DNA of 64,000 nt, from assembly GCA_002453315.1 (NCBI GenBank), contig DKGO01000195.1, forward strand, positions 11,622 to 75,621, in the 5' to 3' direction. Position 1 is the first letter of the stretch; the number at the start of each line of letters is the position of its first letter. The notes beneath the pieces are model-generated. The model did no database searches and was not told the DNA's origin. It saw only the letters and a program-made list of their open reading frames with translations. This DNA comes from Caryophanales bacterium UBA6768 (lineage in GTDB: Bacteria > Bacillota > Bacilli > Bacillales_D > Amphibacillaceae). Below are positions 54,092-63,402 of this stretch, piece by piece. Position numbers and translations under genes: made by a program.

Positions 54092-55075
54092 ATGAAACAG
54101 GGGAATAATTATCGATTATTACAATTACACCGGATTTTGTTTCAAGAAACAGATGAAAATCACGAATTAGATATTAATGAAATAAAAGAGAAACTTTATA
54201 AAGGGATGAATGTGAAAAATATTGATCATCGATCCATTAAAAATGATATTAGTGCGTTACAAGAGATGGGTTTTGACATAGTGCTAAATCGTCGTAGACA
54301 TGGAAAAATCTACTATAGTCATCAAAATAAAATGTTTGAAACATATCAATTACGTCTATTAGTCGATGCAATTTTATCCGCTAGATTTATTACGATTAAT
54401 GAAAAAAATAAATTGATTGATAAATTAAAAGAATTAACGAGTAAATATTTGGCAGTTACTTTACCAGAACCGATATTGTTTAGCCAAACAATAAATATTG
54501 ATTACGATTTAATAAAATTAAATATAGATCGAATTCATCATGCTATTACAGAACGTCGCGTTATTAAATACCAGTATGGTGATTTTAATGTTAAAAAGGA
54601 ATTTCAATATCGTAGGGATGGTGCTATTTATCAGGTTGTACCTTACGCTTTGATTTGGCAAAATGATTTATACTATCTAATTGGTGAATACATACCGAAA
54701 AATGAAATTCGTCATTATCGTCTTGATCGCATGCGAAATATTGAGATTACAGATCAGCCATATGAAAAAAATCAACAATTTCAATTGCAAAATTATGTGG
54801 ATAATTCATTTCATATGTATAGTGGAGAGGAAGCAAAAATTGAAATACGCTTTGATAATAGCCTAATAAACCCAATTTTTGATCGTTTTGGTCTGAATGT
54901 GTCAGTTATCGAGGATGGTAAAGAACATTTTATCGTGACAACACATGCTAAAGTTTCCGATGGATTATTAAGCTGGATATTAAAATGGGGTAGTAAAGCG
55001 GAAGTGCTTAGTCCTGATTTTTTAATCGACAAAGTGAAAGAAGAAATACAAGCAATGAATAAAAAATATGACTAG
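54092..55075 (+). CDS. WYL-domain transcriptional regulator (YafY-like)
   Basis: The 327-residue protein has an N-terminal winged HTH (RLLQLHRILFQ ... HRSIKNDISALQEMGFDI) and a WYL domain (RVIKYQYGDF ... VVPYALIWQNDLYYLIGEY ... RHYRLDRM), followed by a C-terminal WCX extension. WYL proteins sense ligands, often nucleic acids or nucleotides, and regulate DNA repair or defence genes. No defence genes adjoin it. GGGAGG precedes the ATG. Its stop codon is part of the hairpin shared with ypmS. Confidence 0.88.
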   Translation: MKQGNNYRLLQLHRILFQETDENHELDINEIKEKLYKGMNVKNIDHRSIKNDISALQEMGFDIVLNRRRHGKIYYSHQNKMFETYQLRLLVDAILSARFITINEKNKLIDKLKELTSKYLAVTLPEPILFSQTINIDYDLIKLNIDRIHHAITERRVIKYQYGDFNVKKEFQYRRDGAIYQVVPYALIWQNDLYYLIGEYIPKNEIRHYRLDRMRNIEITDQPYEKNQQFQLQNYVDNSFHMYSGEEAKIEIRFDNSLINPIFDRFGLNVSVIEDGKEHFIVTTHAKVSDGLLSWILKWGSKAEVLSPDFLIDKVKEEIQAMNKKYD

Positions 55076-55099
55076 GAAGGTTATAGCTCCTTCCTAGTC
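55070..55099. terminator. Hairpin terminator containing both convergent stop codons
   Basis: GACTAGGAAGG and CCTTCCTAGTC form a perfect 11-bp stem with an 8-base loop. The TAG of the WYL gene lies in the left arm, and the TAG of ypmS in the right arm. A T-run follows only in the minus direction, so it acts best for ypmS. Confidence 0.8.
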
Positions 55100-55741
55100 A
55101 AAAGTATCAATTCTAGGGATCACATCAATTCCCAATGTATGATAAGGGACATATAGCCTAATGGCGATATCATTTGTTTGAAGATTAAATTGTTCAAACT
55201 CGACCCTAAAGTTACTTTTAATATCCATTTCAGTTATTTTTACATAAATTTCTTCCTCTTTTGGGTTAACGACAACCCATTCAGGCATGACTAAATATTT
55301 GGCAACATATTGCATGATTTTGCGATTCGGTAATTCTAAAAATCCAACAGAGATTGACTTTTGTCTAAGTGCAATATCTCCATTTTCCTTTACGATAGGA
55401 TCAAAATGGATTAATAATGGAATTCTAGCTGAAAAAACAGGGATTTCACCATATAACTCTACATCATCATCAAGTTTGACAGAATATTGGTATTTTGAAT
55501 GGCTAAGTAGTTTATCTAAATAAGCATTTATCAAATTGTTTAAATTATGTTTTGTTGTTCTAACGACAAATTCAGAACTATGTTCCTTGGAATACTCTTT
55601 ACTTGATAAATCAATATCATGATCTGAAATAGGAGAATACAAATAAAGAAATAATGAAATCACAATAATAACATTAACGATACAAAGAATGATAAAAAGA
55701 CTTCGCCATATATTGTTTTCTTTTTGATGATGCTTAGTCAT
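55094..55741 (-). CDS. ypmS: YpmS family membrane-anchored protein (DUF2140)
   Basis: The 215-residue protein has one N-terminal membrane helix (about residues 13-33) and an outer domain of the DUF2140 family with LYGEIPVFSARIPLLIHFDP and ISVGFLELPNRKIMQYV. Function is unknown. It overlaps ypmR by 8 bases, the conserved ypmR-ypmS pair of Bacillus. Confidence 0.9.
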   Translation of the reverse strand: MTKHHQKENNIWRSLFIILCIVNVIIVISLFLYLYSPISDHDIDLSSKEYSKEHSSEFVVRTTKHNLNNLINAYLDKLLSHSKYQYSVKLDDDVELYGEIPVFSARIPLLIHFDPIVKENGDIALRQKSISVGFLELPNRKIMQYVAKYLVMPEWVVVNPKEEEIYVKITEMDIKSNFRVEFEQFNLQTNDIAIRLYVPYHTLGIDVIPRIDTFD

Positions 55742-56666
55742 TCATCTCGCCTTCTTCTTCCGTTAAATAGTGTAAAATCCTATCAGCCATTAATTGATAG
55801 CCAAAATAATTTAGATGAAAATAATCATCAGCCAAATATTCTTCATCGATGTCCTCAAACAAATCACTCACGGGAATATAGTGCACATTCTGAAATTGAT
55901 TTGTGATTAATTCCCCGCTATCATTCCAGTTATCGGCGATGATGTTCAATTCCTCAATATTTCCAAAATATCGTTGAAAAGGATTGTAAAATCCAATTAA
56001 ATATATGGTGACGTCGTGATTTAATTCAATCATTCTAGTAAAGATTTGGCGTAAGCGATTTTCATAATCAATTTGTTCTTCCGCAAATTTATCCAATGTT
56101 AAGCTGGTAAAGTTTTCCTTAAAAACTTGCATTACATCATTGGCGCCAATTGTTATTAAAATAATATCTGCCTTGATGATACTCTCCTTAACGTCTTCCT
56201 CTTCATCTAATCGAGCTAATAATTGATTTGTTTTATTACCCAATTTACCGTAATTTTCAAATTGAGCAATTTTCTTTCCACTATTGACTTTATTATTTAA
56301 AATACCAACATATCCTCCATTTTCTGTTTCGTCTCCTATACCTTCCGTCAACGAGTCACCAATGGCAACGATGTGGAGGTTCTTATTTAGAAAAAAGTCA
56401 ATTGTTTGATTTACTTTTTCTGAAATAAAATCCTTTACAGGGTCATCAGCAAAAAGTGCATGGTCTAGTGGTTCTCCTTGTTCATCATCACCATCTTTTA
56501 ATTCACTGGCAGCCTTTAAATTTTCCTTTTGTAAGTCTTCAATATTTTGGGTAATTTCATCACCGAGCACTTCCAATTTATTTTTATTATTTATAAAAAT
56601 GATGAATGCTGAGAGACAAATGGTTATCACAACACCAATAAACAGTACTTTTTTAATGTATATCAC
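55734..56666 (-). CDS. ypmR: Membrane-anchored SGNH/GDSL hydrolase YpmR
   Basis: The 310-residue protein has an N-terminal membrane anchor (about 5-25), a charged linker, and an SGNH hydrolase domain: block I AIGDSLTEG with nucleophile S105, block III TIGANDVMQ, and block V DYFHLNYFGY with the catalytic aspartate and histidine. It likely acts outside the membrane on a lipid or acyl ester. The start is GTG 56666. It forms an operon with ypmS. Confidence 0.9.
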   Translation of the reverse strand: MIYIKKVLFIGVVITICLSAFIIFINNKNKLEVLGDEITQNIEDLQKENLKAASELKDGDDEQGEPLDHALFADDPVKDFISEKVNQTIDFFLNKNLHIVAIGDSLTEGIGDETENGGYVGILNNKVNSGKKIAQFENYGKLGNKTNQLLARLDEEEDVKESIIKADIILITIGANDVMQVFKENFTSLTLDKFAEEQIDYENRLRQIFTRMIELNHDVTIYLIGFYNPFQRYFGNIEELNIIADNWNDSGELITNQFQNVHYIPVSDLFEDIDEEYLADDYFHLNYFGYQLMADRILHYLTEEEGEMND

Positions 56667-56691
56667 ACCTAAATCATTGTTTTTGATTGAT

Positions 56692-56877
56692 GGCTCTGTT
56701 AAGGCCTTATGTTGGAACAGCGAACATGATTGAAAAAATCAGGATTCAGTTATGAATAGTCATGTCTAGTAACCAACATCGACACTAAAACGTCATTCGT
56801 TAGAAATTCTTAGTTGTAAATCTACAAGATTTTACTATGTTAGCCGAAGCAAAGTTACAACAAGATTTAACAGTGCC
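56692..56877. mobile_element. MITE-like element B with terminal inverted repeats
   Basis: The left end GGCTCTGTTAA and the right end TTAACAGTGCC match at 10 of 11 positions as inverted repeats. Further inward, TATGTTGG on the left and TTACAACA on the right still correspond partly. The 186-bp sequence has no gene. Its ends match those of element A near 25.5 kb, and resemble IS6-family ends in style (GGCACTGTT), but no transposase is present. It fills much of the 400-base gap between ypmR and the sulfhydrylase gene. Confidence 0.5.
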
Positions 56878-57002
56878 TAGAAAATAAATCATTACTTATA
56901 ATTATGTTATCACACATAAATAGTTTACCTTAAATTAAACCTCTCTAAACTTAAACAAATAATGATTAAAAAGTCAACAGGAATACAATACCAAGTCTGT
57001 AA

Positions 57003-57042
57003 AAAGTAATAAAGCCCACCACGAATAGTGATAGGCTTTATT
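57003..57042 (-). terminator. Intrinsic terminator after the sulfhydrylase gene
   Basis: AATAAAGCC and GGCTTTATT form a 9-bp stem with a 17-base loop; on the minus strand it is followed by ACTTTTT. Confidence 0.75.
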
Positions 57043-57066
57043 TCAATGTCATTTAATAGCAATTAG

Positions 57067-58716
57067 TTATTTTATTTTAATTCTGTCGGCCTCATTAATA
57101 ATGTCTTTTTCTGAAATAACATTAATTGAATGGTGGTTAGCATCTATAGACCCTTCGCTCCAAACAATCTTAACTCCTTTATTTGCAAAATCTTCAAGTT
57201 GGTTATTAGGGATAGATTTCTTATCAGTAACTACGACATCGATAATGGTATCATTATCATGACTGTTTGTAATTATTTGGTATCCAGATTTGGATAATGA
57301 TAAGACTTTATTGTTAAGTCCCTCATTGTCACTATCGATAAGGATTGTTTTTGCACGTAATCCTTCTAATCGGTCGAATGGTGAGGAAAAGAGCCAGTTA
57401 ATGACATCTTCTTCAGTTACCTCAACTGTTGTTTGACCTGTCGCCTCTCCAATAGCTTTATCAAGTGTACTGATTATATCTTCAATTGACTCGAGACCGA
57501 CGGCTAAACGTACTAGTTCTTCTGTTACACCACTTTTCTTCAAGTCCTCAGGACTTAATTGTTGATGTGTCGTTGAAGCTGGATGAATGATTAATGACTT
57601 AGCATCTCCAACATTGGCAACATGTGACCATAATTCAATAGAATCGATGAGTTTTTTCCCTGCCTCTAAACCACCTTTAATACCAAATGTAATAATAGAA
57701 CCATAACCAGATGAAAAATATTTGTTCGCTAATTCATATGATGGATGATCAGCTAATCCCGGAAAATTAACCCACTCAACGGAAGGATGACTTTGTAAAT
57801 ATTTTGCTACTTTAAGGGCGTTTTCGTTATGTCGTTCAATTCGAACGTGTAATGTTTCCAACCCTTGTAATAATAAGAAAGCATTATGTGGACTAATTGA
57901 AGCCCCGGTATCACGTAATAGTTGAACCCGTAATTTTAGTGCAAAGGCAACTGGTCCAAGGTCAACATAACGAACACCGCCATAACTTTCATCAGGAGTT
58001 GTAAAACCTGGGAATTTTTCATTATCCCAATTAAATCGCCCACCATCAACAACAACCCCACCAATAGATGTTCCATGTCCCCCTATCCACTTTGTTGCAG
58101 AATGAACAACAATGTCAGCTCCCCAATGGATAGGCTTAGCAAACTTTGGTGCAAATGTATTGTCGATAATAAGTGGAATGCCATTTGCATGTGCAATTTT
58201 TGCAACACTTTCAATATCGAATACATTTAAACTAGGGTTCGTAATTGTTTCCCCATAAATTGCTTTTGTTTTATCAGTAATCGCATTTTCAATAGCCGAG
58301 AGGTCCGTTCCGTCAACGATTTTAACGTTGATACCTAGACGTGGTAATGTATGAACAAATAGATTATAAGTTCCTCCATATAAATTGCTGTCGGCAATAA
58401 TTTCATCGCCTGCTTGCGCAATATTTAATATGGCGTAAGTGATAGCGGCCATTCCTGATGCAGTAGCAACTGCAGCTGTACCATCTTCTAGTAATGCGAC
58501 GCGTTGTTCAAAGGCATCAGTTGTAGGGTTCATAATTCGTGTATAAATGTTACCAACTTCCGCTAGTGCAAATAAATTTCTTGCATGATCTGTGTCCCGA
58601 AACACATATGAAGTTGTTTGGTGAATAGGAACTGCACGAGAACCTGTAACAGGGTCTGGCTCCTGCCCTCCGTGTAATAAAATAGTGTCTTCCTTTTGAA
58701 AATTAAAATGTGACAT
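57067..58716 (-). CDS. O-acetylhomoserine sulfhydrylase with a C-terminal extension
   Basis: The first 430 residues are a complete PLP enzyme of the Cys/Met family: [27 protein letters not shown], and the PLP lysine K209 in [13 protein letters not shown]. Such enzymes make homocysteine from O-acetylhomoserine and sulfide. The typical length is about 430 residues; this one has 549. Residues 433-549 form an additional alpha/beta segment ([20 protein letters not shown] ... [13 protein letters not shown]) that could be a Rossmann or CoA-binding-like domain. GGAGG precedes the ATG. A SAM-I riboswitch controls it. Confidence 0.9.
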   Translation of the reverse strand: MSHFNFQKEDTILLHGGQEPDPVTGSRAVPIHQTTSYVFRDTDHARNLFALAEVGNIYTRIMNPTTDAFEQRVALLEDGTAAVATASGMAAITYAILNIAQAGDEIIADSNLYGGTYNLFVHTLPRLGINVKIVDGTDLSAIENAITDKTKAIYGETITNPSLNVFDIESVAKIAHANGIPLIIDNTFAPKFAKPIHWGADIVVHSATKWIGGHGTSIGGVVVDGGRFNWDNEKFPGFTTPDESYGGVRYVDLGPVAFALKLRVQLLRDTGASISPHNAFLLLQGLETLHVRIERHNENALKVAKYLQSHPSVEWVNFPGLADHPSYELANKYFSSGYGSIITFGIKGGLEAGKKLIDSIELWSHVANVGDAKSLIIHPASTTHQQLSPEDLKKSGVTEELVRLAVGLESIEDIISTLDKAIGEATGQTTVEVTEEDVINWLFSSPFDRLEGLRAKTILIDSDNEGLNNKVLSLSKSGYQIITNSHDNDTIIDVVVTDKKSIPNNQLEDFANKGVKIVWSEGSIDANHHSINVISEKDIINEADRIKIK

Positions 58717-58771
58717 AATTAAATTCCTCCTTATTATAGTAAGATTTTCATATATTTTTGATAGGAAGAGA

Positions 58772-58806
58772 ATAAAAAATCCCCTTCTATATCAAGATAG
58801 AAGAGG
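58772..58806 (-). terminator. SAM riboswitch terminator
   Basis: On the minus strand CCTCTTCTAT and ATAGAAGGGG form a stem with one U-G pair, followed by ATTTTTTATT. It lies between the aptamer and the sulfhydrylase gene. Confidence 0.85.
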
Positions 58807-58828
58807 ACGATATGTCAGTCGTAACCTC

Positions 58829-58940
58829 CTCTTATCTTCCAGGTCTATTAGACCTGTAGGATTTGGCACCTTTAAAAACAAAAAGTTTTAAGGTTGCTGG
58901 ACTTCATAGGGCCTATTCCCTCCATCCGTCTTGATAAGAG
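58829..58940 (-). ncRNA. SAM-I (S-box) riboswitch
   Basis: Read on the minus strand, the S-box landmarks are in order: CTCTTATCAAGA, GGATGGAGGGA, GGCCCTATGAAGTCCAGCAACC, AAGGTGCCAAATCC, and the P1 closing arm GATAAGAG. A rho-independent terminator follows. SAM binding would stop transcription of the homocysteine-forming enzyme when methionine/SAM is plentiful. A further hairpin (GGCAGA/TCTGCC) lies 5' of the aptamer. Confidence 0.95.
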
Positions 58941-58985
58941 ACTTCGGGCAGAAATGATCTCTGCCAAATAATGAAATTATACATC

Positions 58986-59013
58986 ATTATACACAGATTA
59001 AAATAGATGTCAA
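58986..59013 (-). promoter_or_regulatory. Promoter of the SAM-riboswitch transcript
   Basis: On the minus strand TTGACA (59013-59008) and TATAAT (58991-58986) are perfect hexamers with a 16-base spacer. Transcription would begin about 40 bases before the aptamer. Confidence 0.85.
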
Positions 59014-59087
59014 CGATTTTGTGAAAAGTCTTTTAAAGTATTATGTATAATCGTATGCCAATGAAGGCTCCTTTATAACAGAAAATA

Positions 59088-59996
59088 TTAGGCATGTTTT
59101 TTTATCTGTTTTTTACTTTGTTGGTATGTTGAAGACATGTATATAATTAATGCGATCCAAATTAAGGAGAATGTAATCATATGATAAATAGTAAAAGGTT
59201 CATGATATAAATAAACGCCGATAATTAACATGATTGTTGGTGTAATATATTGTAAAAAACCTACCATTGAATAATTTAAATGTTTTACGGCACTTCCAAA
59301 TAATAATAATGGCACTGCTGTAGCAACACCAGAAAGGATTAATAAAATATTTTGACTCATGATGTCACTGTTTATCGCTAAACGGAAATCATACATATAA
59401 ATTAAGTATAAAAGTACAAATGGAAAAATTAGTGTCGTTTCAATTGTTAAACTATAGGTTGCGTGAATATCAGCGATTTTTTTCAAAAGACCGTACATAC
59501 CGAATGAAAATGCTAGTGATAAGGATATCCATGGAAAAACACCATAGCTAAATGTTAAAAAGATAATGGCAATAAAAGCTAAAAAGAAAGAAACTTTTTG
59601 TGCCGTAGATAATCGTTCTTTTAAAATAACAACGCCGAGGAAAATATTGACAAGAGGATTAATGTAATAACCTAAACTAGCTTGGAGAACATATCCAGTT
59701 TGTACAGCCCAAATAAAGATAAGCCAATTTGCACTAATAAATAAAGCGATGAAACACATAAGTATCGTTAATTTTTTACTTTTAAAAATTCTCTTCGATT
59801 CTAGTAGGAAAGGTCGAAGCTGCTTAGTGAAAGAAATTAATACAACCATGAATACAAAAGACCAAATAATCCGGTGAGAGAAGACAACATCTGCTCCATA
59901 GTGATCTAACGCTTTCCAGTATATTGGCAATAGTCCCCAAATGAAGTAAGCAATAATGCCACTAATAATGCCTAGTTTCGTATTTTTAGAATTCAT
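59088..59996 (-). CDS. rarD: EamA-family transporter RarD
   Basis: The 302-residue protein has ten membrane helices and the RarD opening GIISGIIAYFIWGLLPIYWK, then LGYYINPLVNIFLGVVIL and FLQYITPTIMLIIGVYLYHE at the two half ends. RarD proteins are members of the drug/metabolite transporter superfamily; chloramphenicol sensitivity was the original phenotype. The substrate is unknown. AGAAGG precedes the ATG. Confidence 0.9.
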   Translation of the reverse strand: MNSKNTKLGIISGIIAYFIWGLLPIYWKALDHYGADVVFSHRIIWSFVFMVVLISFTKQLRPFLLESKRIFKSKKLTILMCFIALFISANWLIFIWAVQTGYVLQASLGYYINPLVNIFLGVVILKERLSTAQKVSFFLAFIAIIFLTFSYGVFPWISLSLAFSFGMYGLLKKIADIHATYSLTIETTLIFPFVLLYLIYMYDFRLAINSDIMSQNILLILSGVATAVPLLLFGSAVKHLNYSMVGFLQYITPTIMLIIGVYLYHEPFTIYHMITFSLIWIALIIYMSSTYQQSKKQIKKHA

Positions 59997-60180
59997 AACG
60001 TTCCTTCTCTCTCTATAAGCTTCAATATAAATTTAATAGGATTTTTTTAAAAAAAGCAATTGTTCTGACTTATTTCCTTTGTATTGATAAAATGGTATAG
60101 GAGGGTAAACGCATGCATTTCTTTCATCTCTTTAATCGATAGCTTATAATAGGGGTAACCAAAGAGTTGGAGGGATTCGA

Positions 60181-61353
60181 TTGCGAAAAGATAAAAAGTT
60201 TGCCACGACAACGATTCATGAAGGTTACGACGCTAAGGAAATGTTGGGGAGTTTATCTACCCCATTGTTCCAAACATCAACCTATGAGTTTCAATCTGCT
60301 GAGCATGGGGAACAGTTATTCCAGGGAGAAGCAGAAGGTTATATATATACGAGAATAGGTAATCCAACTGTCACAACATTGGAAAAACGTATTGCAGCAT
60401 TGGAGGGAGGGGAAGCGGGACTTGCTTTCTCATCCGGAATGGGGGCGATATCTGCTGTATTGGTTTCATTGACGAAAGCGAATGATCATGTGTTATGTTC
60501 AACAGGATTATATGGTTGTACATATGGTCTATTAATGATGATGAAAGATAAATACAATATGTCAGTGGACTTTTCTAATTTGGAGACTGAAGATGAAATT
60601 AAAAGTCTAATTAAACCTGAGACAGCATGTATTTATATAGAAACACCAATTAATCCAACGATGCAATTAATCGATTTGGCACTTGTGGCCAAAGTGGCGC
60701 AAGAACATGATATTCCGGTGGTTGTCGATAATACTTTTGCATCTCCTTACTTGCAACGACCATTAGAGTTAGGATGTGATGTAGTCGTCCATAGTGCTAC
60801 TAAATACATTAATGGACATGGTGATGTAATTGCAGGTCTGGCGGTTGGAAAACAGGAATTAATGGATGAAATTTCAAAGACAACAAGAAAAGACATGGGG
60901 GCTGTGATTGGTCCATTTGATGCTTGGTTACTATTAAGAGGGCTAAAAACCTTACCAATTCGGATGGATCGACATTGTGATAATGCTGAGAAAATTGTTG
61001 GTCAATTGAGGGAACATAATAAAGTGAAAAATGTCTACTATCCGGGTGTAGGTGATCAACCAATATTTGAAAAGCAAATGGAACGAGCTGGTGGTGTTTT
61101 AGCATTTGAAATTGAAGGTGGTAAAGCAGAAGCACAAAAATTAATGAATGACTTATCATTTGTTAAGGTAGCTGTTAGTCTAGGTGATGCGGAAACATTG
61201 ATTGAGCATCCGGCAACAATGACACATGCAGTCATACCAGAGGAAAAACGTCAGGAAATGGGGATTCATGATTCTCTCATTCGTCTTTCAGTGGGGCTAG
61301 AAGCATGGGAGGATATTTGGGAGGACTTGGAGCAAGCATTAAATAAATTATGA
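60181..61353 (+). CDS. Methionine gamma-lyase
   Basis: The 390-residue PLP enzyme of the Cys/Met family has the PLP lysine K208 in VVHSATKYINGHGD. It also has Y111 and C113 in GLYGCTYGL; this cysteine is characteristic of methionine gamma-lyase and is absent from most cystathionine lyases. The reaction releases methanethiol, ammonia and 2-oxobutyrate. It starts at TTG 60181 with GGAGGG ahead. It is divergent from rarD. No SAM riboswitch is seen in its leader. Confidence 0.88.
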   Translation: MRKDKKFATTTIHEGYDAKEMLGSLSTPLFQTSTYEFQSAEHGEQLFQGEAEGYIYTRIGNPTVTTLEKRIAALEGGEAGLAFSSGMGAISAVLVSLTKANDHVLCSTGLYGCTYGLLMMMKDKYNMSVDFSNLETEDEIKSLIKPETACIYIETPINPTMQLIDLALVAKVAQEHDIPVVVDNTFASPYLQRPLELGCDVVVHSATKYINGHGDVIAGLAVGKQELMDEISKTTRKDMGAVIGPFDAWLLLRGLKTLPIRMDRHCDNAEKIVGQLREHNKVKNVYYPGVGDQPIFEKQMERAGGVLAFEIEGGKAEAQKLMNDLSFVKVAVSLGDAETLIEHPATMTHAVIPEEKRQEMGIHDSLIRLSVGLEAWEDIWEDLEQALNKL

Positions 61354-61405
61354 TTCATTCTTTAAAAAAATTATAGATGTGTAATGGTTTTACTTAAAGG
61401 AGTGT

Positions 61406-62854
61406 ATGCCGTTGCAAATCCTATCATTGTTACTAGGTTCCATATTTATTGTTAATTTCGTACTAGCTTTCACAATTATATTTTTAGAAAGAAAAAATGC
61501 TACTTCAACATGGGCATGGTTAATGATTCTTCTTTTTATCCCAATTTTAGGATTTGCTCTTTATTTAATTTTTGGGCGAAAATTAAGTAATCAAAGAATA
61601 TTTATATGGGATGCTAAAAGTCGACTAGGGTTAAAAAAGTCCGTTCAAGAACAAATGGACATCATTAAAAGTGATCGATTCCCATATAAAAAGAATACCT
61701 TAAAAAAATATCGTGACTTATACTATTTACATTTAAAACAAGATGATGCACTTTTTTCACAAAATAATATTGTAGATATTTATACGAACGGATCGGATAA
61801 ATTTACAAATTTAATTGCTGATTTAGAACGGGCTACTGATCATATTCACTTGCTATATTACATTGTTCGTAATGATCAATTAGGGACTAGGATTGCTGAT
61901 GTACTAATTAAAAAGGCTAAAGAAGGGGTGGAAGTAAGACTTCTTTATGATGACATGGGCTCTCGTTCTTTAACAAAAAGATTCATTCATCGATTAACAC
62001 AGGCAAATGTTCAAGTAAAGTCGTTTTTCCCACCTTTAATACCGAAAATCAATATGAAAATCAATTTTAGAAATCATCGAAAACTTACTATCATTGATGG
62101 TAAGATAGGGTATATCGGTGGGTTTAATATCGGTGATGAATACTTAGGGAAATCGGAACGATTTGGTTACTGGCGTGATACACATTTACGAATTTGTGGT
62201 GATGCAGTTCGAACAATGCAAACTAGATTTATGCTTGATTGGACTCAAGCATCTAAGGAAATTATCGAATATGAAAAAAGGTATTTTATTGGTTGTGATG
62301 CAGGTGATGTTGGTATTCAAATTGTATCAAGTGGACCAGATTCCGATTTGGAACAAATTAAATATGGATACATAAAGATGATTTTAAATGCAAAAAAATT
62401 CGTCTATATCCAAACACCATATTTTATCCCTGATGAAAGTTTATTGGATGCATTGCGCATCGCAGCCCTTTCGGGTGTGAAAATTAAAATCATGATACCG
62501 AATAGACCTGATCATATTTTTGTCTATTGGGCAACATTATCTTATGTCGGTAAATTAATTCAGGAAGGTGCGGAAATTTATTTATATCAAGATGGGTTTT
62601 TACATGCCAAAACGATTGTTGTTGATGGGGAATTAGCATCTGTTGGTACAGCTAACATTGATGTGAGGAGTTTCCGATTAAATTTCGAGGTAAATGCTTT
62701 TTTATATGACGTTGATTTAGCCCACCAATTGGTGGAGATTTTTGAGAAAGATATTCTTCGTTCAACACAAATGACAGAAAGGCTATATGAACAACGGTCA
62801 ATAGGTATAAAATTTAAAGAGTCTATTTCTAGGTTGTTGTCACCCATCCTTTAA
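61406..62854 (+). CDS. cls: Cardiolipin synthase
   Basis: The 482-residue protein has two N-terminal membrane helices and a phospholipase D-type domain with HKD motifs HRKLTIIDG (about residue 225) and HAKTIVVDG (about 400). It condenses two phosphatidylglycerol molecules into cardiolipin. ATG 61406 lies very close to AAAGGAG; the TTG at 61412 has better spacing and may be the true start, removing two residues. Confidence 0.94.
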   Translation: MPLQILSLLLGSIFIVNFVLAFTIIFLERKNATSTWAWLMILLFIPILGFALYLIFGRKLSNQRIFIWDAKSRLGLKKSVQEQMDIIKSDRFPYKKNTLKKYRDLYYLHLKQDDALFSQNNIVDIYTNGSDKFTNLIADLERATDHIHLLYYIVRNDQLGTRIADVLIKKAKEGVEVRLLYDDMGSRSLTKRFIHRLTQANVQVKSFFPPLIPKINMKINFRNHRKLTIIDGKIGYIGGFNIGDEYLGKSERFGYWRDTHLRICGDAVRTMQTRFMLDWTQASKEIIEYEKRYFIGCDAGDVGIQIVSSGPDSDLEQIKYGYIKMILNAKKFVYIQTPYFIPDESLLDALRIAALSGVKIKIMIPNRPDHIFVYWATLSYVGKLIQEGAEIYLYQDGFLHAKTIVVDGELASVGTANIDVRSFRLNFEVNAFLYDVDLAHQLVEIFEKDILRSTQMTERLYEQRSIGIKFKESISRLLSPIL

Positions 62855-62876
62855 ATAAAATAATAGAAGGAGAAGT

Positions 62877-63389
62877 ATGTCAATGGAAAAGAAATCTAGC
62901 ATGCATTCCCGAACGGTAAAAACGGCACAAATTTTACCACCAGATGCTAATCCTTATGGCACATTGTTTGGTGGAAAATTGATGGCCCACATTGATGATG
63001 TGGCAGCTATTTCAGCGATGCGACACGCGAGGAAATTAGTTGTTACAGCATCAACAGATTCAGTCGATTTTATTCAGCCAGTCAAAGTGGGCGATACGAT
63101 TATTTTGGAAAGTATTGTAACAGCAGCATATAGAACATCGATGGAAGTATTTGTTAGTGTTGTCAAAGAAGGCTTATTAACTGGTGAGAAAAAAGTTTGT
63201 GCCACTGCCTTTTTAACCTTTGTTGCATTAGGGGAAAATGGAAAACCCGATACTGTACCAGAAATATTTCATGAAACACTATTGGGGGACATGTTAGCTG
63301 AAGGGGCAGAGTTAAGAAGAAACCATCGGAATGAGCGGAGAAAACAATCACAGGAAATGGCGGCAATGATTGATCAACAAAAGGAATAA
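62877..63389 (+). CDS. Acyl-CoA thioesterase (YkhA-like)
   Basis: The 170-residue hotdog-fold protein has the family pattern LPPDANPYGTLFGGKLMAHIDD, with the catalytic aspartate region, then VVTASTDSVDFIQPVKVGD. It hydrolyses acyl-CoAs to free acid and CoA as a hexamer. AGAAGGAG precedes the start; ATG 62883 is also possible. It follows cls by 22 bases and precedes ampS by 13 bases. Confidence 0.92.
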   Translation: MSMEKKSSMHSRTVKTAQILPPDANPYGTLFGGKLMAHIDDVAAISAMRHARKLVVTASTDSVDFIQPVKVGDTIILESIVTAAYRTSMEVFVSVVKEGLLTGEKKVCATAFLTFVALGENGKPDTVPEIFHETLLGDMLAEGAELRRNHRNERRKQSQEMAAMIDQQKE

Positions 63390-63402
63390 TGGAGGTTTAA
63401 CG

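Noticed and set aside
54092..55075. Defence island around the WYL regulator
   Set aside because: Neighbours are ykpA, ypmS and ypmR, all ordinary housekeeping or hypothetical genes; no defence effector is present.
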